From Pseudomonadota bacterium (GTDB lineage: Bacteria > Pseudomonadota > Alphaproteobacteria > Sphingomonadales > Sphingomonadaceae): DNA of 35,940 nt. The notes under the pieces are model-generated. The model was given only the letters and a program-made list of their open reading frames with translations. It made no database searches and was not told the origin of the DNA. Every line of letters begins with the position of its first letter. Within the stretch, counting starts at the first letter, position 1. This document shows positions 1-8,509 of the stretch, in pieces. The stretch covers positions 1 to 35,940 of the forward strand of contig JAEZIO010000038.1 in assembly GCA_023436615.1 (NCBI GenBank), in the 5' to 3' direction. The position numbers were made by a program, and so were the translations under genes.

Positions 1-491
<491 letters not shown>

Positions 492-610
492 GTCTTGCCC
501 CGTTGGTCGGCCTCGCGGGCTTTGGCGTATCGCTTCCGCGCGGGCAAGTGGACCCGCCGCGAGGTCGTTCCTACATGGCTGGTTCAACTTCGACGGGCAA
601 AAGGCAGACG

Positions 611-1504
611 ATGATCGGAAAATATCTGAAGCGCGCAATCGCGGCCCTCGGTATCGCCACTGCCGCCTCCGCCACTCCTGCCGCCACTCCCATGCAGGCG
701 CAGCCGGCGCTGTGGGAAGTGTCGGACCCCGACACGACGATCTACCTGTTCGGCACCATCCACCTTCTGCCCGAGAATTACGCATGGCGGACCAAGGCGC
801 TCGACCGCGCCATCGCCACCTCCGACGGGCTCGTCGTGGAGACGATCGTCGATGAGAAGAATCCGGCCGAGCTGATCGCCGCGATGACGAAGCTCGGCTA
901 TGCGACCGGACTTCCGCCTTTGGCCGAGCGGCTCGATCCCGCCAAGCGTCCCCTGCTCCAGGCAGCGATTGCGAAGACCGGCCTGCCCCCGGCGATCTTC
1001 GACCGGATGGAAACATGGGCGGCCGCCTTCACGCTCCTCGGAGTCCAGTTCAAGGAGCTCGGGCTTAAGGGCGAAGCCGGCGTCGAGCAGGTGCTGCGCG
1101 ACGCATTCGGCAATGCCGGCAAGCCGATCGGCCAACTCGAAACGAACATGGAGCAGCTCGGCTTTTTCGACACGCTGCCCGAAGGCGCCCAGCGCTCCCT
1201 CCTCGAGGGTGCGATCGAGACCGGCAATTCGGCAAGCGGCAGCTTTGCCGAAATGCTCCGCAGCTGGGCGTCTGGCGACGTCGATGCCATCGCCAGGACG
1301 TTCAACCGCGATCTTTCCGCCTCTCCCGAGCTTCGCGAAGCGCTTCTGAAGCGCCGCAATGCGAACTGGAGCCGCTGGATCGAGCGGAGGCTGGCACAGC
1401 CCGGAAGCGTGCTGGTCGCAGTCGGCGCCGGACATCTCGCCGGGCAGGATTCGGTGCAAGCGTTGCTGGAGAAGGAAGGATATCGGGTCCGCCGCCTCCA
1501 ATAG
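611..1504 (+). CDS. TraB/GumN family protein, secreted (copy 1)
   Basis: 297-residue protein of the TraB/PrgY/GumN superfamily (erythromycin-esterase/Tiki-like fold, putative metal-dependent protease-like domain; cellular role unclear in proteobacteria). It begins MIGKYLKRAIAALGIATAAS and shows an Ala-rich signal peptide ending near residue 30, so it is probably periplasmic. The family's two hallmark blocks are visible: LFGTIHLLPE near residue 55 and the C-terminal VGAGHLAGQDSV with its Gly-x-Gly-His core. The open frame extends further upstream without good coding signal; ATG 611 was chosen because it starts the signal peptide and is preceded by AAAAGG. The next gene (1740) is a paralog with the same order of motifs, so this is a tandem duplication. 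Family assignment is confident, function is not. Confidence 0.9.
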   Translation: MIGKYLKRAIAALGIATAASATPAATPMQAQPALWEVSDPDTTIYLFGTIHLLPENYAWRTKALDRAIATSDGLVVETIVDEKNPAELIAAMTKLGYATGLPPLAERLDPAKRPLLQAAIAKTGLPPAIFDRMETWAAAFTLLGVQFKELGLKGEAGVEQVLRDAFGNAGKPIGQLETNMEQLGFFDTLPEGAQRSLLEGAIETGNSASGSFAEMLRSWASGDVDAIARTFNRDLSASPELREALLKRRNANWSRWIERRLAQPGSVLVAVGAGHLAGQDSVQALLEKEGYRVRRLQ

Positions 1505-1739
1505 CCGCCAGTCGTCGTTGAAATATTGCGGTTCGGCGAGAAGAGTTCACCTGAGCGAGTTTTCGCTAGACATTTCTTAACGCCTAAGTGACCATCCTCA
1601 ACGGGTATCGGGCGGGGGCCACGATCCACCGGTTCATTGAGGTGCGGTGATCCGCGCCACGGCGCTTTGCGCCGTAAAGCAGATCACGGGCCGAGGGCCG
1701 GCGGGCGTTCCCGCACCGACAGGGATCGGGAGGCGGGAC

Positions 1740-2561
1740 ATGGGCATAATCCCATTTCTACTTGGAGCATCGATCGCCGCGGCGCCGCTGCCGCAGGCGA
1801 CGTACATGCCGAGTGTCGCCCCGGCTCCCCGCCATCCGGCCCTGTGGGTCGTCAACGACGACGACACGATCATCTATCTGTTCGGGACGTTCCACGCGCT
1901 CGATGGAAAGTCGCGATGGTTCGACCAGGCGGTCAGGACCGCCTTTTCGGCGTCGGATGAGCTGATGCTCGAAACGCTGGTTCCACGGCCGGCAGCGCCC
2001 ATGCCGGCACGCGGCGACCTGACGCCCTACGGCGGCGCCCAGCCGGGGCCGGTCGCACAGCTCGCGCCGTCGGGGTCTTACCTCGCAGCCACGAAGCTCG
2101 TCATCAAAGCGGGGCGGGACAAGGGCCTTTCGACGGAGCATGGCGCCGACGCTGTGCTGCGTTCCGCGGCCGATGAATCGGGCAAGATCGTTGGCGGCCT
2201 CGAGAGCTTCGAATTCCAGCTGAACATGTTCAGCTCGCTGCAGGGCGCAACCCCGGGGCCCGCACGCAGCCCGCAGGCGGCGCAGGCGCTCGGCTCGACG
2301 CTCGCCGAGCTTCAGGCGGCCTGGAGCCGAGGGGACGTCGACAGGTTCGCGCCGATGCTGCGGCAGATGCAAGCGCAGTCGCCCTACGCCTATCGCACGA
2401 TGTTCGTTGAGCGGAACGCCCGCTGGGCGCACTGGATCGCGCAGCGGCTGAAGGCGCCCGGAACCGTGTTTGTCGCGGTCGGTGCCGGCCATCTGACGGG
2501 CCCCGACAGCGTCCAGAACCAGCTCGGAACCCTCGGCGTGAGGTCCGCGCGCGTCAATTGA
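1740..2561 (+). CDS. TraB/GumN family protein (copy 2)
   Basis: 273-residue paralog of the preceding gene. It carries the same hallmarks: IIYLFGTFHALDG near residue 45 and VAVGAGHLTGPDSVQNQL near the C-terminus, where copy 1 has VGAGHLAGQDSVQ. The middle is more divergent and carries Pro/Ala-rich insertions. The N-terminus MGIIPFLLGASIAAAPLPQA is a short, weak signal peptide. The start at 1740 is favoured over ATG/GTG codons further upstream (the frame is open from 1647) because GGGAGG at 1728-1733 sits 6 nt before it. The 235 bp between the two copies holds a small CG-rich inverted repeat (ACGGCGC...GCGCCGT, about 1658-1673) but no other gene. Biological role is unknown. Confidence 0.88.
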   Translation: MGIIPFLLGASIAAAPLPQATYMPSVAPAPRHPALWVVNDDDTIIYLFGTFHALDGKSRWFDQAVRTAFSASDELMLETLVPRPAAPMPARGDLTPYGGAQPGPVAQLAPSGSYLAATKLVIKAGRDKGLSTEHGADAVLRSAADESGKIVGGLESFEFQLNMFSSLQGATPGPARSPQAAQALGSTLAELQAAWSRGDVDRFAPMLRQMQAQSPYAYRTMFVERNARWAHWIAQRLKAPGTVFVAVGAGHLTGPDSVQNQLGTLGVRSARVN

Positions 2562-2615
2562 TGGCGTCAGCAGGCCCTAACCCCGGGCCTTGATGCGGGG
2601 CCCAGTAGCAAAAAA

Positions 2616-2644
2616 TTGCCAAGTCCCGCGCCCTCCACTATAGG
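2616..2644 (+). promoter_or_regulatory. Predicted sigma70-type promoter for rplY
   Basis: TTGCCA (2616-2621) and TATAGG (2639-2644) are separated by 17 bp, the optimal spacing for a housekeeping promoter, preceded by an A-tract (2610-2615). The implied leader to the rplY start at 2710 is about 60 nt, ending in TAGGAGA. Just upstream (about 2577-2606) is a CCCCGG...CCGGGG-type palindromic repeat remnant. Prediction from sequence only. Confidence 0.55.
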
Positions 2645-2709
2645 CGCGCCTGCTCTGCCATGGTCATCCCTGGAGGCGTGGCGGGCGCAATTCTAGGAGA
2701 ATAAGCGAA

Positions 2710-3390
2710 ATGAGCGATCAGCTGACGCTGCCCGCTGAAGCGCGCGAACGGGCTGGCAAGGGAGCCTCCCGTGCATTGCGTCGCGAAGGACGGGTGCCCG
2801 CCGTGATCTACGGCGAAAAGAAAGAGCCGTTGTCGGTGCATGTCGAGGAGAAGCTCCTCAGCAGGATGCTGTCGACCGGCCACTTCATGAATTCGGTCAT
2901 CATGGTGGAGGTTGACGGCAAGGCCAACCGCACGCTTCCCAAGGACGTGCAGTTCCACCCGGTCAGCAGCCGTCCGATCCACGTCGACTTCGTCCGGATC
3001 GGCGAGCACGCGCAGGTTCACGTCAATGTCCCCGTGCGCTTCACCGACGAAGAGGATTCACCCGGGCTGAAGCGCGGCGGCGTGCTCAATGTCGTGCGCC
3101 ACGAGCTCGAGCTGGTCTGCGACGCGGCCAGGATCCCGAACGAGATCGTCATTTCGCTTCAGGGTCTCGAAATCGGCGACGCCGTCCACATCTCGGCCGT
3201 GACTCTGCCCGAAGGTTCGAAATCGGCGATCGACGACCGTGACTTCACGGTTGCGACCGTCGTTGCTCCGTCGGCAATGAAGGCCGAAGAGGACGAGGCA
3301 GCCGCTCCGGCAGCCGGTGACGTCCCGACGGTCGACGAGGCCGAAGAGGGCGAAGGCGAGGCCGAAGGCGAAGGCGGCGGCGAGGAATAA
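2710..3390 (+). CDS. rplY: 50S ribosomal protein L25/general stress protein Ctc
   Basis: 226-residue long form (CTC/TL5 type) of ribosomal protein L25, which binds 5S rRNA in the large subunit. Residues 1-95 form the L25 domain (RERAGKGASRALRREGRVPA, VIYGEKKEP, DVQFHPVSSRPIHVDFVRI) and residues ~100-190 the TL5 C-terminal domain (VPVRFTDEEDSPGLKRGGVL, LEIGDAVHISAVTLPEG). The last ~35 residues are an acidic Glu/Gly/Ala-rich low-complexity tail. TAGGAGA lies 9 nt before the ATG. It is followed by an intrinsic terminator and then pth, the classic rplY-pth pairing. Length and domain order match the alphaproteobacterial form. Confidence 0.97.
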   Translation: MSDQLTLPAEARERAGKGASRALRREGRVPAVIYGEKKEPLSVHVEEKLLSRMLSTGHFMNSVIMVEVDGKANRTLPKDVQFHPVSSRPIHVDFVRIGEHAQVHVNVPVRFTDEEDSPGLKRGGVLNVVRHELELVCDAARIPNEIVISLQGLEIGDAVHISAVTLPEGSKSAIDDRDFTVATVVAPSAMKAEEDEAAAPAAGDVPTVDEAEEGEGEAEGEGGGEE

Positions 3391-3418
3391 GCCGCGCGGC
3401 CTTTGTCGCTTCAAGGAG

Positions 3419-3451
3419 CCGCTCGCCCGAAAGGGCGGGCGGTTTCTTTTT
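3419..3451 (+). terminator. Intrinsic terminator after rplY
   Basis: A 10-bp stem (CCGCTCGCCC 3419-3428 pairing with GGGCGGGCGG 3433-3442, one G-T pair) closes a GAAA tetraloop and is followed by TTTCTTTTT. It lies 28 bp after the rplY stop and just before pth, so pth may rely on read-through or its own promoter. Confidence 0.85.
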
Positions 3452-3478
3452 GCGCTCGCCGCGGGCTAGGGAAGCGCG

Positions 3479-4057
3479 ATGCAGATTTGGGCGGGGCTCG
3501 GCAATCCTGGGGCGCAATATGCGCTGCAGCGCCACAATGTCGGATTCATGGCGGTCGATGCCATCGCCGAGGTGCACGGATTCGGTGCCTGGACGAAGAA
3601 GTTCCGCGGCCTCGTCGCCGAAGGGCGCATCGGACGCCGGAAGCTCCTGCTGCTAAAGCCGCAGACGTTCATGAATGACAGCGGCGATGCGGTCAGCCAG
3701 GCTCTGCGCTTCTACAAGCTCGACCTCGACGCCCTCACCGTGTTCCACGACGAGCTCGACCTCGCGCCAATGAAGGTCAAGGTGAAGATCGGCGGCGGCA
3801 CCGCCGGCCACAACGGCCTCCGCTCGATCGGCGCCCATTTGGGGCCGGATTTCCGCCGCGTCCGGATCGGCATCGGCCACCCGGGTCCGGGACAGAAGGA
3901 AAAAGTGACTCCCTACGTGCTCGGCAATTACGCGAAGTCGGAACTAGAGCCGCTCGCGGACCTGCTCGCAGCGCTTTCCGACGAAGCGCAGTGGCTGGCG
4001 GATGGAGACGACGCGCGCTTCATGAGCGAAGTCGCGCTCAGGATGCAGCAAGGCTAG
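3479..4057 (+). CDS. pth: Peptidyl-tRNA hydrolase
   Basis: 192-residue cytosolic Pth, which hydrolyses the ester bond of peptidyl-tRNAs dropped by stalled ribosomes. Family landmarks are in place: WAGLGNPGAQYALQRHNVGF at the N-terminus with Asn9 and the catalytic His19; KPQTFMNDSGDAV with its Asn; VFHDELDL with the catalytic-pair Asp; and GGGTAGHNGLRSI. AGGGAAG just upstream acts as ribosome binding site. Length is normal for the family. Its last 20 bp overlap the 3' end of the convergent TIR gene (4038-5801). The usual downstream partner ychF is displaced to 6472 by two intervening genes. Confidence 0.97.
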   Translation: MQIWAGLGNPGAQYALQRHNVGFMAVDAIAEVHGFGAWTKKFRGLVAEGRIGRRKLLLLKPQTFMNDSGDAVSQALRFYKLDLDALTVFHDELDLAPMKVKVKIGGGTAGHNGLRSIGAHLGPDFRRVRIGIGHPGPGQKEKVTPYVLGNYAKSELEPLADLLAALSDEAQWLADGDDARFMSEVALRMQQG

Positions 4058-5801
4058 GCCCGGCCGCCTTGTCCGGACGCAGTCGACGCCGTGCCTTCTC
4101 CAGGATCTGCTCAAACCGTTCGTCGTCCTTCAGCGAAGCGAAATCGGGGTCGGTCTCCGCCATCCGCAGCTCCATTTCCCCGGCGACTGCAAGCGTCCGC
4201 TCCAGCAGCTTCAGCGCGCCCTCCGTGTCGTGCAGCTGCGCGGCGAGAACGCACGCGAAATTGTAGCGCATCTGCAGGTTGTCGGGATCGATCAGCATTG
4301 CCCTCTCGATCCATTCGCGCGCACGGTCGGGCTCGCCGAGCGCCGCGAAGCCGCCGGCGATGATCCCGAGCGCGGACCCGTTGCTCGGGTCCTGCTGCAG
4401 CGCCTTTTCGGCCTCGGAAACCATCATCCGGGCCGCGCGGCGCACGTTGTCGCGATCGCCCTGCGCTTCGTAGAACGTCAGCAACAATGCCCAGGCGTGG
4501 AAATCCGATTCCTGGATTTCAACAGCCTTCTCATAATATCGGATCGCGCCTTCGATATCGCCGCGCAGCCGCCGTAGCCGGCCGGCTTCCTTGTTCACTT
4601 CCCAGGATTCGGGGTCGAGCGAGAGCGCCTTTGCCATCTGCTCGTCGGCGTCGGCATCGCGGCCCTGCTCTTCCAGCCGACGGACCATCGGCAAATAGGC
4701 CTCGGCAATGGCCGGGTCGATCGACAGAGCCGAATTGGCGGCCGCGAAGCCGTCATCGACGCTGGCTCCGAAATTGTAGTGCAGGTTCGACTGCGCGTAG
4801 CCGAGCATCGCCCACGCCTGCGCATAATAGGGATCGAGCTGCACCGCGCGCGCGCAAATCCGCATGACCCTCTCTTCGCGACGGGGGTCGCCGATATTCC
4901 CTGTCACCCAATACTGGCGCGCGAGCAGGTAGAGCTTGTAGGCTTCGACGTTCGTCGTTCCGCGCTGCTCGATCGCCTTCTTTTCTTCAGGAAGCAGTTT
5001 GAGCTTCAGGGCGCTGACGATCGCCTTCGAAATCTCGTCCTGGATCGCGAAGATGTCGTCGAGGTCGCGGTCGTAGCGGTCCGCCCACACATGGTCCCCG
5101 GTCTCGCCGTCGATCAGCTGCGCCGTGATTCGCAGGCGGTTGCCCGCCTTGCGGACGCTGCCCTCCAGGACATGGCTGACGCCAAGCTTGCGCGCGACGT
5201 CGCACACATTGACGGCCTGACCCTTGAAGGTGAACGCGGTGTTGCGCGCGGTCACGTCGAGCGCCGATACCTTGGACAGGTCGGTCGTGATGTCCTCGCT
5301 GATCCCGTCGCTGAAATATTCCTGCTCGGCGTCGCCGCTCATGTTCGCGAACGGCAGCACGCAAACGGAGAGGTTGCGCCGGTGGGGCTTGCGCCGTTCG
5401 AGTTCGGTTTTCGCACCGGCGAGGGCGGCTACGCTCGCCGCAAGCTTGCGCCAGCCTGCATGATCCTCCGACGAATCCCAATCCTTCAGGTCGGCGCACT
5501 GGATCTGGTTGAACGGCATCGGCGGGATCGACGCGTCGAGGCTCGCCTGGACCAGCGTTCCCACTTCGCGCGCAGCATCGGCTTCCGCCCTCACCCAGTG
5601 CGACCTTGCCGCCTCCACAGACCACAGGACGACCACCGCTTTCGCCGATCGCAGCCGCTCCTCGATCACTTCGGAATAAGTGCGGTGCGCCGGAAGCTCG
5701 GAATCGCGCCAGACGACGAAGCCCGAGCGCTGCAGCATGTCCTCGACCTGCCTTGCCCGTTCCTCGCTCGCGCGTGCATAGGAAATGAAGACGTCCGACA
5801 T
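4038..5801 (-). CDS. TIR domain - TolB-like domain - TPR repeat protein
   Basis: 587-residue multidomain protein. Residues 1-~120 are a TIR domain: MSDVFISYAR start, a W-R-D-S-E-L loop, and SHWVRAEAD, in which Glu73 occupies the place of the catalytic Glu of NAD-cleaving TIR domains. Residues ~142-270 are a TolB-N-like domain (VCVLPFANMSGDAEQEYFSDG, HVLEGSVRKAGNRLRITAQL, VWADRYDRDLDDIFAIQDEI), common in COG5616-type alphaproteobacterial regulators. From ~288 to 560 come degenerate TPR repeats (A-I-R-Y-Y-E-K-A-V-E, A-R-E-W-I-E-R-A-M-L-I-D-P). No signal peptide or membrane helix is visible, so it is probably cytosolic. GGGGAA lies upstream of the ATG. The gene is antisense to its neighbours. 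Role (signalling, stress or defence) is open; the domain calls are good, the activity is inferred. Confidence 0.88.
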   Translation of the reverse strand: MSDVFISYARASEERARQVEDMLQRSGFVVWRDSELPAHRTYSEVIEERLRSAKAVVVLWSVEAARSHWVRAEADAAREVGTLVQASLDASIPPMPFNQIQCADLKDWDSSEDHAGWRKLAASVAALAGAKTELERRKPHRRNLSVCVLPFANMSGDAEQEYFSDGISEDITTDLSKVSALDVTARNTAFTFKGQAVNVCDVARKLGVSHVLEGSVRKAGNRLRITAQLIDGETGDHVWADRYDRDLDDIFAIQDEISKAIVSALKLKLLPEEKKAIEQRGTTNVEAYKLYLLARQYWVTGNIGDPRREERVMRICARAVQLDPYYAQAWAMLGYAQSNLHYNFGASVDDGFAAANSALSIDPAIAEAYLPMVRRLEEQGRDADADEQMAKALSLDPESWEVNKEAGRLRRLRGDIEGAIRYYEKAVEIQESDFHAWALLLTFYEAQGDRDNVRRAARMMVSEAEKALQQDPSNGSALGIIAGGFAALGEPDRAREWIERAMLIDPDNLQMRYNFACVLAAQLHDTEGALKLLERTLAVAGEMELRMAETDPDFASLKDDERFEQILEKARRRLRPDKAAGPSLAAS

Positions 5802-5866
5802 CCCTGCGGCCGTTCCCCCTTTCGCCGCCGATGTTTACATGCGACTTTTGACCAAGAATAGCCAAA

Positions 5867-6436
5867 GTGTTGACCCGCCAGCTTTTCCCCACCCTGCTCT
5901 ATGAAGCGGCGATCGATGCGGCGCTGCTGCCCGAGCTGGCGCGCTCGATCCGATCCCTCGCGAAGGACGATTCTGCCGGGCGCGATTGGAGCCGCCGCCA
6001 CCGCTACGCAGGCTACACGAGCTACGCATCACTGAACGATCTGCCGAGGCGCGATCCTGCATTCGGCGACTTCGCCAGGCTTCTGACGAAGCACGCCCGC
6101 GCCTTTGCCGTGGAGCTGGGGTGGGAGGCAAAGCCCAGGCTCGACAGCCTGTGGGTCAACCTCCTCAAGGGCGGCGGCCATCATAGCGGCCACATCCACC
6201 CGCACAGCATCCTCTCGGGAACGCTGTACGTCGAAGTTCCCAGGGGCGCGGGCGCGATCCGCTTCGAGGACCCGCGGCTGCCGCTCATGATGGCCGCGCC
6301 GGCGAGCGACGAGCGGTTCGTCAGCGTCGAACCTCGCGCCGGCATGCTGCTGCTGTGGGAGAGCTGGCTTCGGCACGAAGTGCTTGCCGGCACCGGCAAG
6401 GCGGAGCGGTTGAGCATCAGCTTCAACTTCGCCTAA
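5867..6436 (+). CDS. Putative 2OG-Fe(II) oxygenase (TIGR02466-like)
   Basis: 189-residue single-domain protein resembling the TIGR02466/PF13759 family of putative 2-oxoglutarate/Fe(II) oxygenases. The double-stranded beta-helix signature is visible: HHSGHIHPHSILSGTLYVEV gives His109/His111, GAIRFEDPRLPL follows, and W-L-R-H-E-V gives the distal His170, with Arg181 in RLSISFNF as likely co-substrate anchor. The start is a GTG at 5867 (a TTG follows at once), with no strong Shine-Dalgarno. The gene is divergent from the TIR gene across 65 bp and 35 bp upstream of ychF. Substrate is unknown. Fold assignment is fairly confident. Confidence 0.82.
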   Translation: MLTRQLFPTLLYEAAIDAALLPELARSIRSLAKDDSAGRDWSRRHRYAGYTSYASLNDLPRRDPAFGDFARLLTKHARAFAVELGWEAKPRLDSLWVNLLKGGGHHSGHIHPHSILSGTLYVEVPRGAGAIRFEDPRLPLMMAAPASDERFVSVEPRAGMLLLWESWLRHEVLAGTGKAERLSISFNFA

Positions 6437-6471
6437 AGGCGCGCAACTCCTCCACATCCACCAGGACAGAC

Positions 6472-7572
6472 ATGGGCTTCCGCTGCGGCATCGTCGGCCT
6501 GCCGAACGTCGGCAAATCGACCCTTTTCAATGCCTTGACCGAAACCGCCGCCGCGCAGGCCGCGAACTATCCCTTCTGCACGATCGAGCCGAACGTCGGC
6601 CGCGTCGCGGTGCCCGATCCGCGCCTCGACAAAATCCGCGAGATCGCGGGATCGGCGCAGGAGATCGAAACTCAGATCGAGTTCGTCGACATCGCCGGCC
6701 TGGTGCGCGGCGCCAGCAAGGGCGAGGGCCTCGGCAACCAGTTTCTCGCCAACATCCGCGAGGTCGACGCGATCGTCCACGTCCTGCGCTGCTTCGAGGG
6801 CGGCGACGTCACCCATGTCGAAGGCCGCGTGGACCCGATCGCGGACGCCGACACGGTCGAGACCGAGCTGATGCTCGCGGATCTCGACAGCCTCGAGCGG
6901 CGCGTTCCCAATCTCGTCAAGAAGGCGCAACAGGGCGACAAGGAAGCAAGGGTCGAAGCCTCGGTGCTCGGCCAGGCACTGGACCTGCTCAAGGCATCGA
7001 AGCCCGCGCGGCTGACCCAGCCGAAGGATGCCGAGGAGGAGAAAGCGCTCAAGCGCGCGCAGCTCCTCACTGCCAAGCCGGTGCTGTATGTCTGCAACGT
7101 CGATGAAGGCGATGCCGCGACCGGCAATGCGCTGTCTGCGCGGGTCGAGGAAAAGGCCAGGGCCGAAGGCGCGGTCGCGGTCGTCATTTCAGCAGCGATC
7201 GAGGCCGAAATCGCGACCCTGCCTGCTGACGAGCGCGACGCCTTCCTGGCCGACCTCGGGCTCCACGAAACCGGCCTCAACCGAATGATCCACGCCGCCT
7301 ACGCGCTCTTGGGGCTGATCACCTTCTACACCGCCGGGCCGAAGGAGGCTCGAGCCTGGACGGTCCGCAAGGGCGCCAAGGCCCCGGAGGCCGCCGGAGA
7401 GATCCACTCCGACTTCGAGCGGGGCTTCATCCGCGCCGAGACGATTGCCTACGACGATTTCATAACGTGCCGCGGCGAGGCGGGCGCACGCGATGCGGGC
7501 AAGCTGCGGTCGGAAGGCAAGGACTATGTCGTCCAGGACGGCGACGTGATGCTGTTCCGCTTCAACGTCTAG
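6472..7572 (+). CDS. ychF: Redox-regulated ribosome-binding ATPase YchF/OLA1
   Basis: 366-residue Obg-family P-loop protein of the YchF/OLA1 type, which binds ribosomes and prefers ATP over GTP. The P-loop GLPNVGKST is at residues 9-17, followed by NYPFCTIEPNVGRVAVPD, the FVDIAGLVRGASKGEGLGN switch II region, the VCNVDEGD motif, and a C-terminal TGS domain from about residue 280 (GLITFYTAGPKEARAWTVRKG, GFIRAETIAYDDF, VQDGDVMLFRFNV). ATG 6472 was chosen although the frame is open upstream: the protein then starts MGFRCGIVGLPNVGKS exactly as family members do, and AGGA lies upstream. It ends overlapping by 4 bp with the convergent small gene at 7569. Confidence 0.97.
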   Translation: MGFRCGIVGLPNVGKSTLFNALTETAAAQAANYPFCTIEPNVGRVAVPDPRLDKIREIAGSAQEIETQIEFVDIAGLVRGASKGEGLGNQFLANIREVDAIVHVLRCFEGGDVTHVEGRVDPIADADTVETELMLADLDSLERRVPNLVKKAQQGDKEARVEASVLGQALDLLKASKPARLTQPKDAEEEKALKRAQLLTAKPVLYVCNVDEGDAATGNALSARVEEKARAEGAVAVVISAAIEAEIATLPADERDAFLADLGLHETGLNRMIHAAYALLGLITFYTAGPKEARAWTVRKGAKAPEAAGEIHSDFERGFIRAETIAYDDFITCRGEAGARDAGKLRSEGKDYVVQDGDVMLFRFNV

Positions 7573-7775
7573 GGACCGCTCGTACCCCTCGCTTCGCGGC
7601 ACAGCATCCAGCTCAGGCCGGCGGTGACGATAGCGGCGACGATGCTCAGCCACTGTGGCAGGTGAATGCTGCCCACAGTCACTCCGAACGGCCGGACGAC
7701 GCGGTACAGATGCGCAATCGCCATGACCGCGAATATCGCGGCTGCGATCCAGGTGAATGGCCGTGACCTGTTCAT
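7569..7775 (-). CDS. Small two-helix inner-membrane protein, unknown function
   Basis: 68-residue protein with two predicted membrane helices (FTWIAAAIFAVMAIAHLY near residues 7-24 and WLSIVAAIVTAGLSWML near 42-58) joined by a short loop. I do not recognise a named family. The start is well supported: ATG at 7775-7773 is preceded by GGGGGAGGG within 5-10 nt. The stop overlaps the convergent ychF stop by 4 bp. It lies 35 bp downstream of the PAP2 phosphatase gene on the same strand and may be co-transcribed with it. Confidence 0.75.
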   Translation of the reverse strand: MNRSRPFTWIAAAIFAVMAIAHLYRVVRPFGVTVGSIHLPQWLSIVAAIVTAGLSWMLCREARGTSGP

Positions 7776-7810
7776 TGCACCCTCCCCCTCTGTGGCGCTT
7801 TGTACCCGAT

Positions 7811-8452
7811 TCAGTGCCCGTCGGCGAGCCGCTCCGCCCAGGGCAGCGCCACCATCACCCACAGCAGCCCGAACGCCCACCCGCCCACCACGTCCGTGGG
7901 CCAGTGGACGCCGAGCATCACGCGGCTGAGGCCGACGCACAGCGTCAGCAGAAGCGCCGCCGTCACTGCCGGCCATTTCCAGCGCGTGCCGGACGTCAGC
8001 ACCAGCGCGAGGGTGAGATAGACGATCATCGCGCCGGCCGAATGACCGCTGGGGAATGAGGGCGTGCTGACCGGGACCAGATGCGCCTCGACGTCGGGGC
8101 GCAGCCGCTCGATTCCGTATTTCTGCGCGGTGACGAGCGCACGCCCCGACAATGTCACGAACAGGACTGCAGCGCCGTGCCGCCACCCGCGCGCGTACAG
8201 CAGCCAGAGTGCGGCGATAAGGCTCAGCGCCACGACGACCCGCCAGTCGCCCATCCAGGTGAACGCCCGCGCAATCGCCGCCAGCGCAGGCCGATGGCCC
8301 GAGTAGAGAGCGAGCAGGATATCGTCGTCGCCGTCGCCCGCGCCGACGGTGAGCATCGCGAACCAGATCAGAAGCAGCGCGACGATCGCTGCCGTCACAT
8401 GCCATGACGGACGCGTTCGACGCGCGGCGGCGGGGATGTGCTCGTGAGTCAT
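7811..8452 (-). CDS. PAP2 superfamily membrane phosphatase
   Basis: 213-residue polytopic inner-membrane phosphatase of the PAP2 (type 2 phosphatidic acid phosphatase) superfamily, acting on lipid phosphates or undecaprenyl pyrophosphate-like substrates at the periplasmic face. The complete three-part signature is visible: K-x6-R-P at 111-119 (KYGIERLRP), PSGH at 134-137, and S-R-x5-H-x3-D at 176-187 (SRVMLGVHWPTD). Five to six membrane helices surround it. No clear Shine-Dalgarno precedes the ATG. It sits between the TonB receptor gene (57 bp upstream) and a small membrane protein gene on the same strand. The substrate cannot be told from sequence. Confidence 0.92.
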   Translation of the reverse strand: MTHEHIPAAARRTRPSWHVTAAIVALLLIWFAMLTVGAGDGDDDILLALYSGHRPALAAIARAFTWMGDWRVVVALSLIAALWLLYARGWRHGAAVLFVTLSGRALVTAQKYGIERLRPDVEAHLVPVSTPSFPSGHSAGAMIVYLTLALVLTSGTRWKWPAVTAALLLTLCVGLSRVMLGVHWPTDVVGGWAFGLLWVMVALPWAERLADGH

Positions 8453-8509
8453 CAGCGCTAAGCGCGCGGGACGCCCTGCTGTTTCCTCACGTCCGAATCC
8501 GGACGCCGC

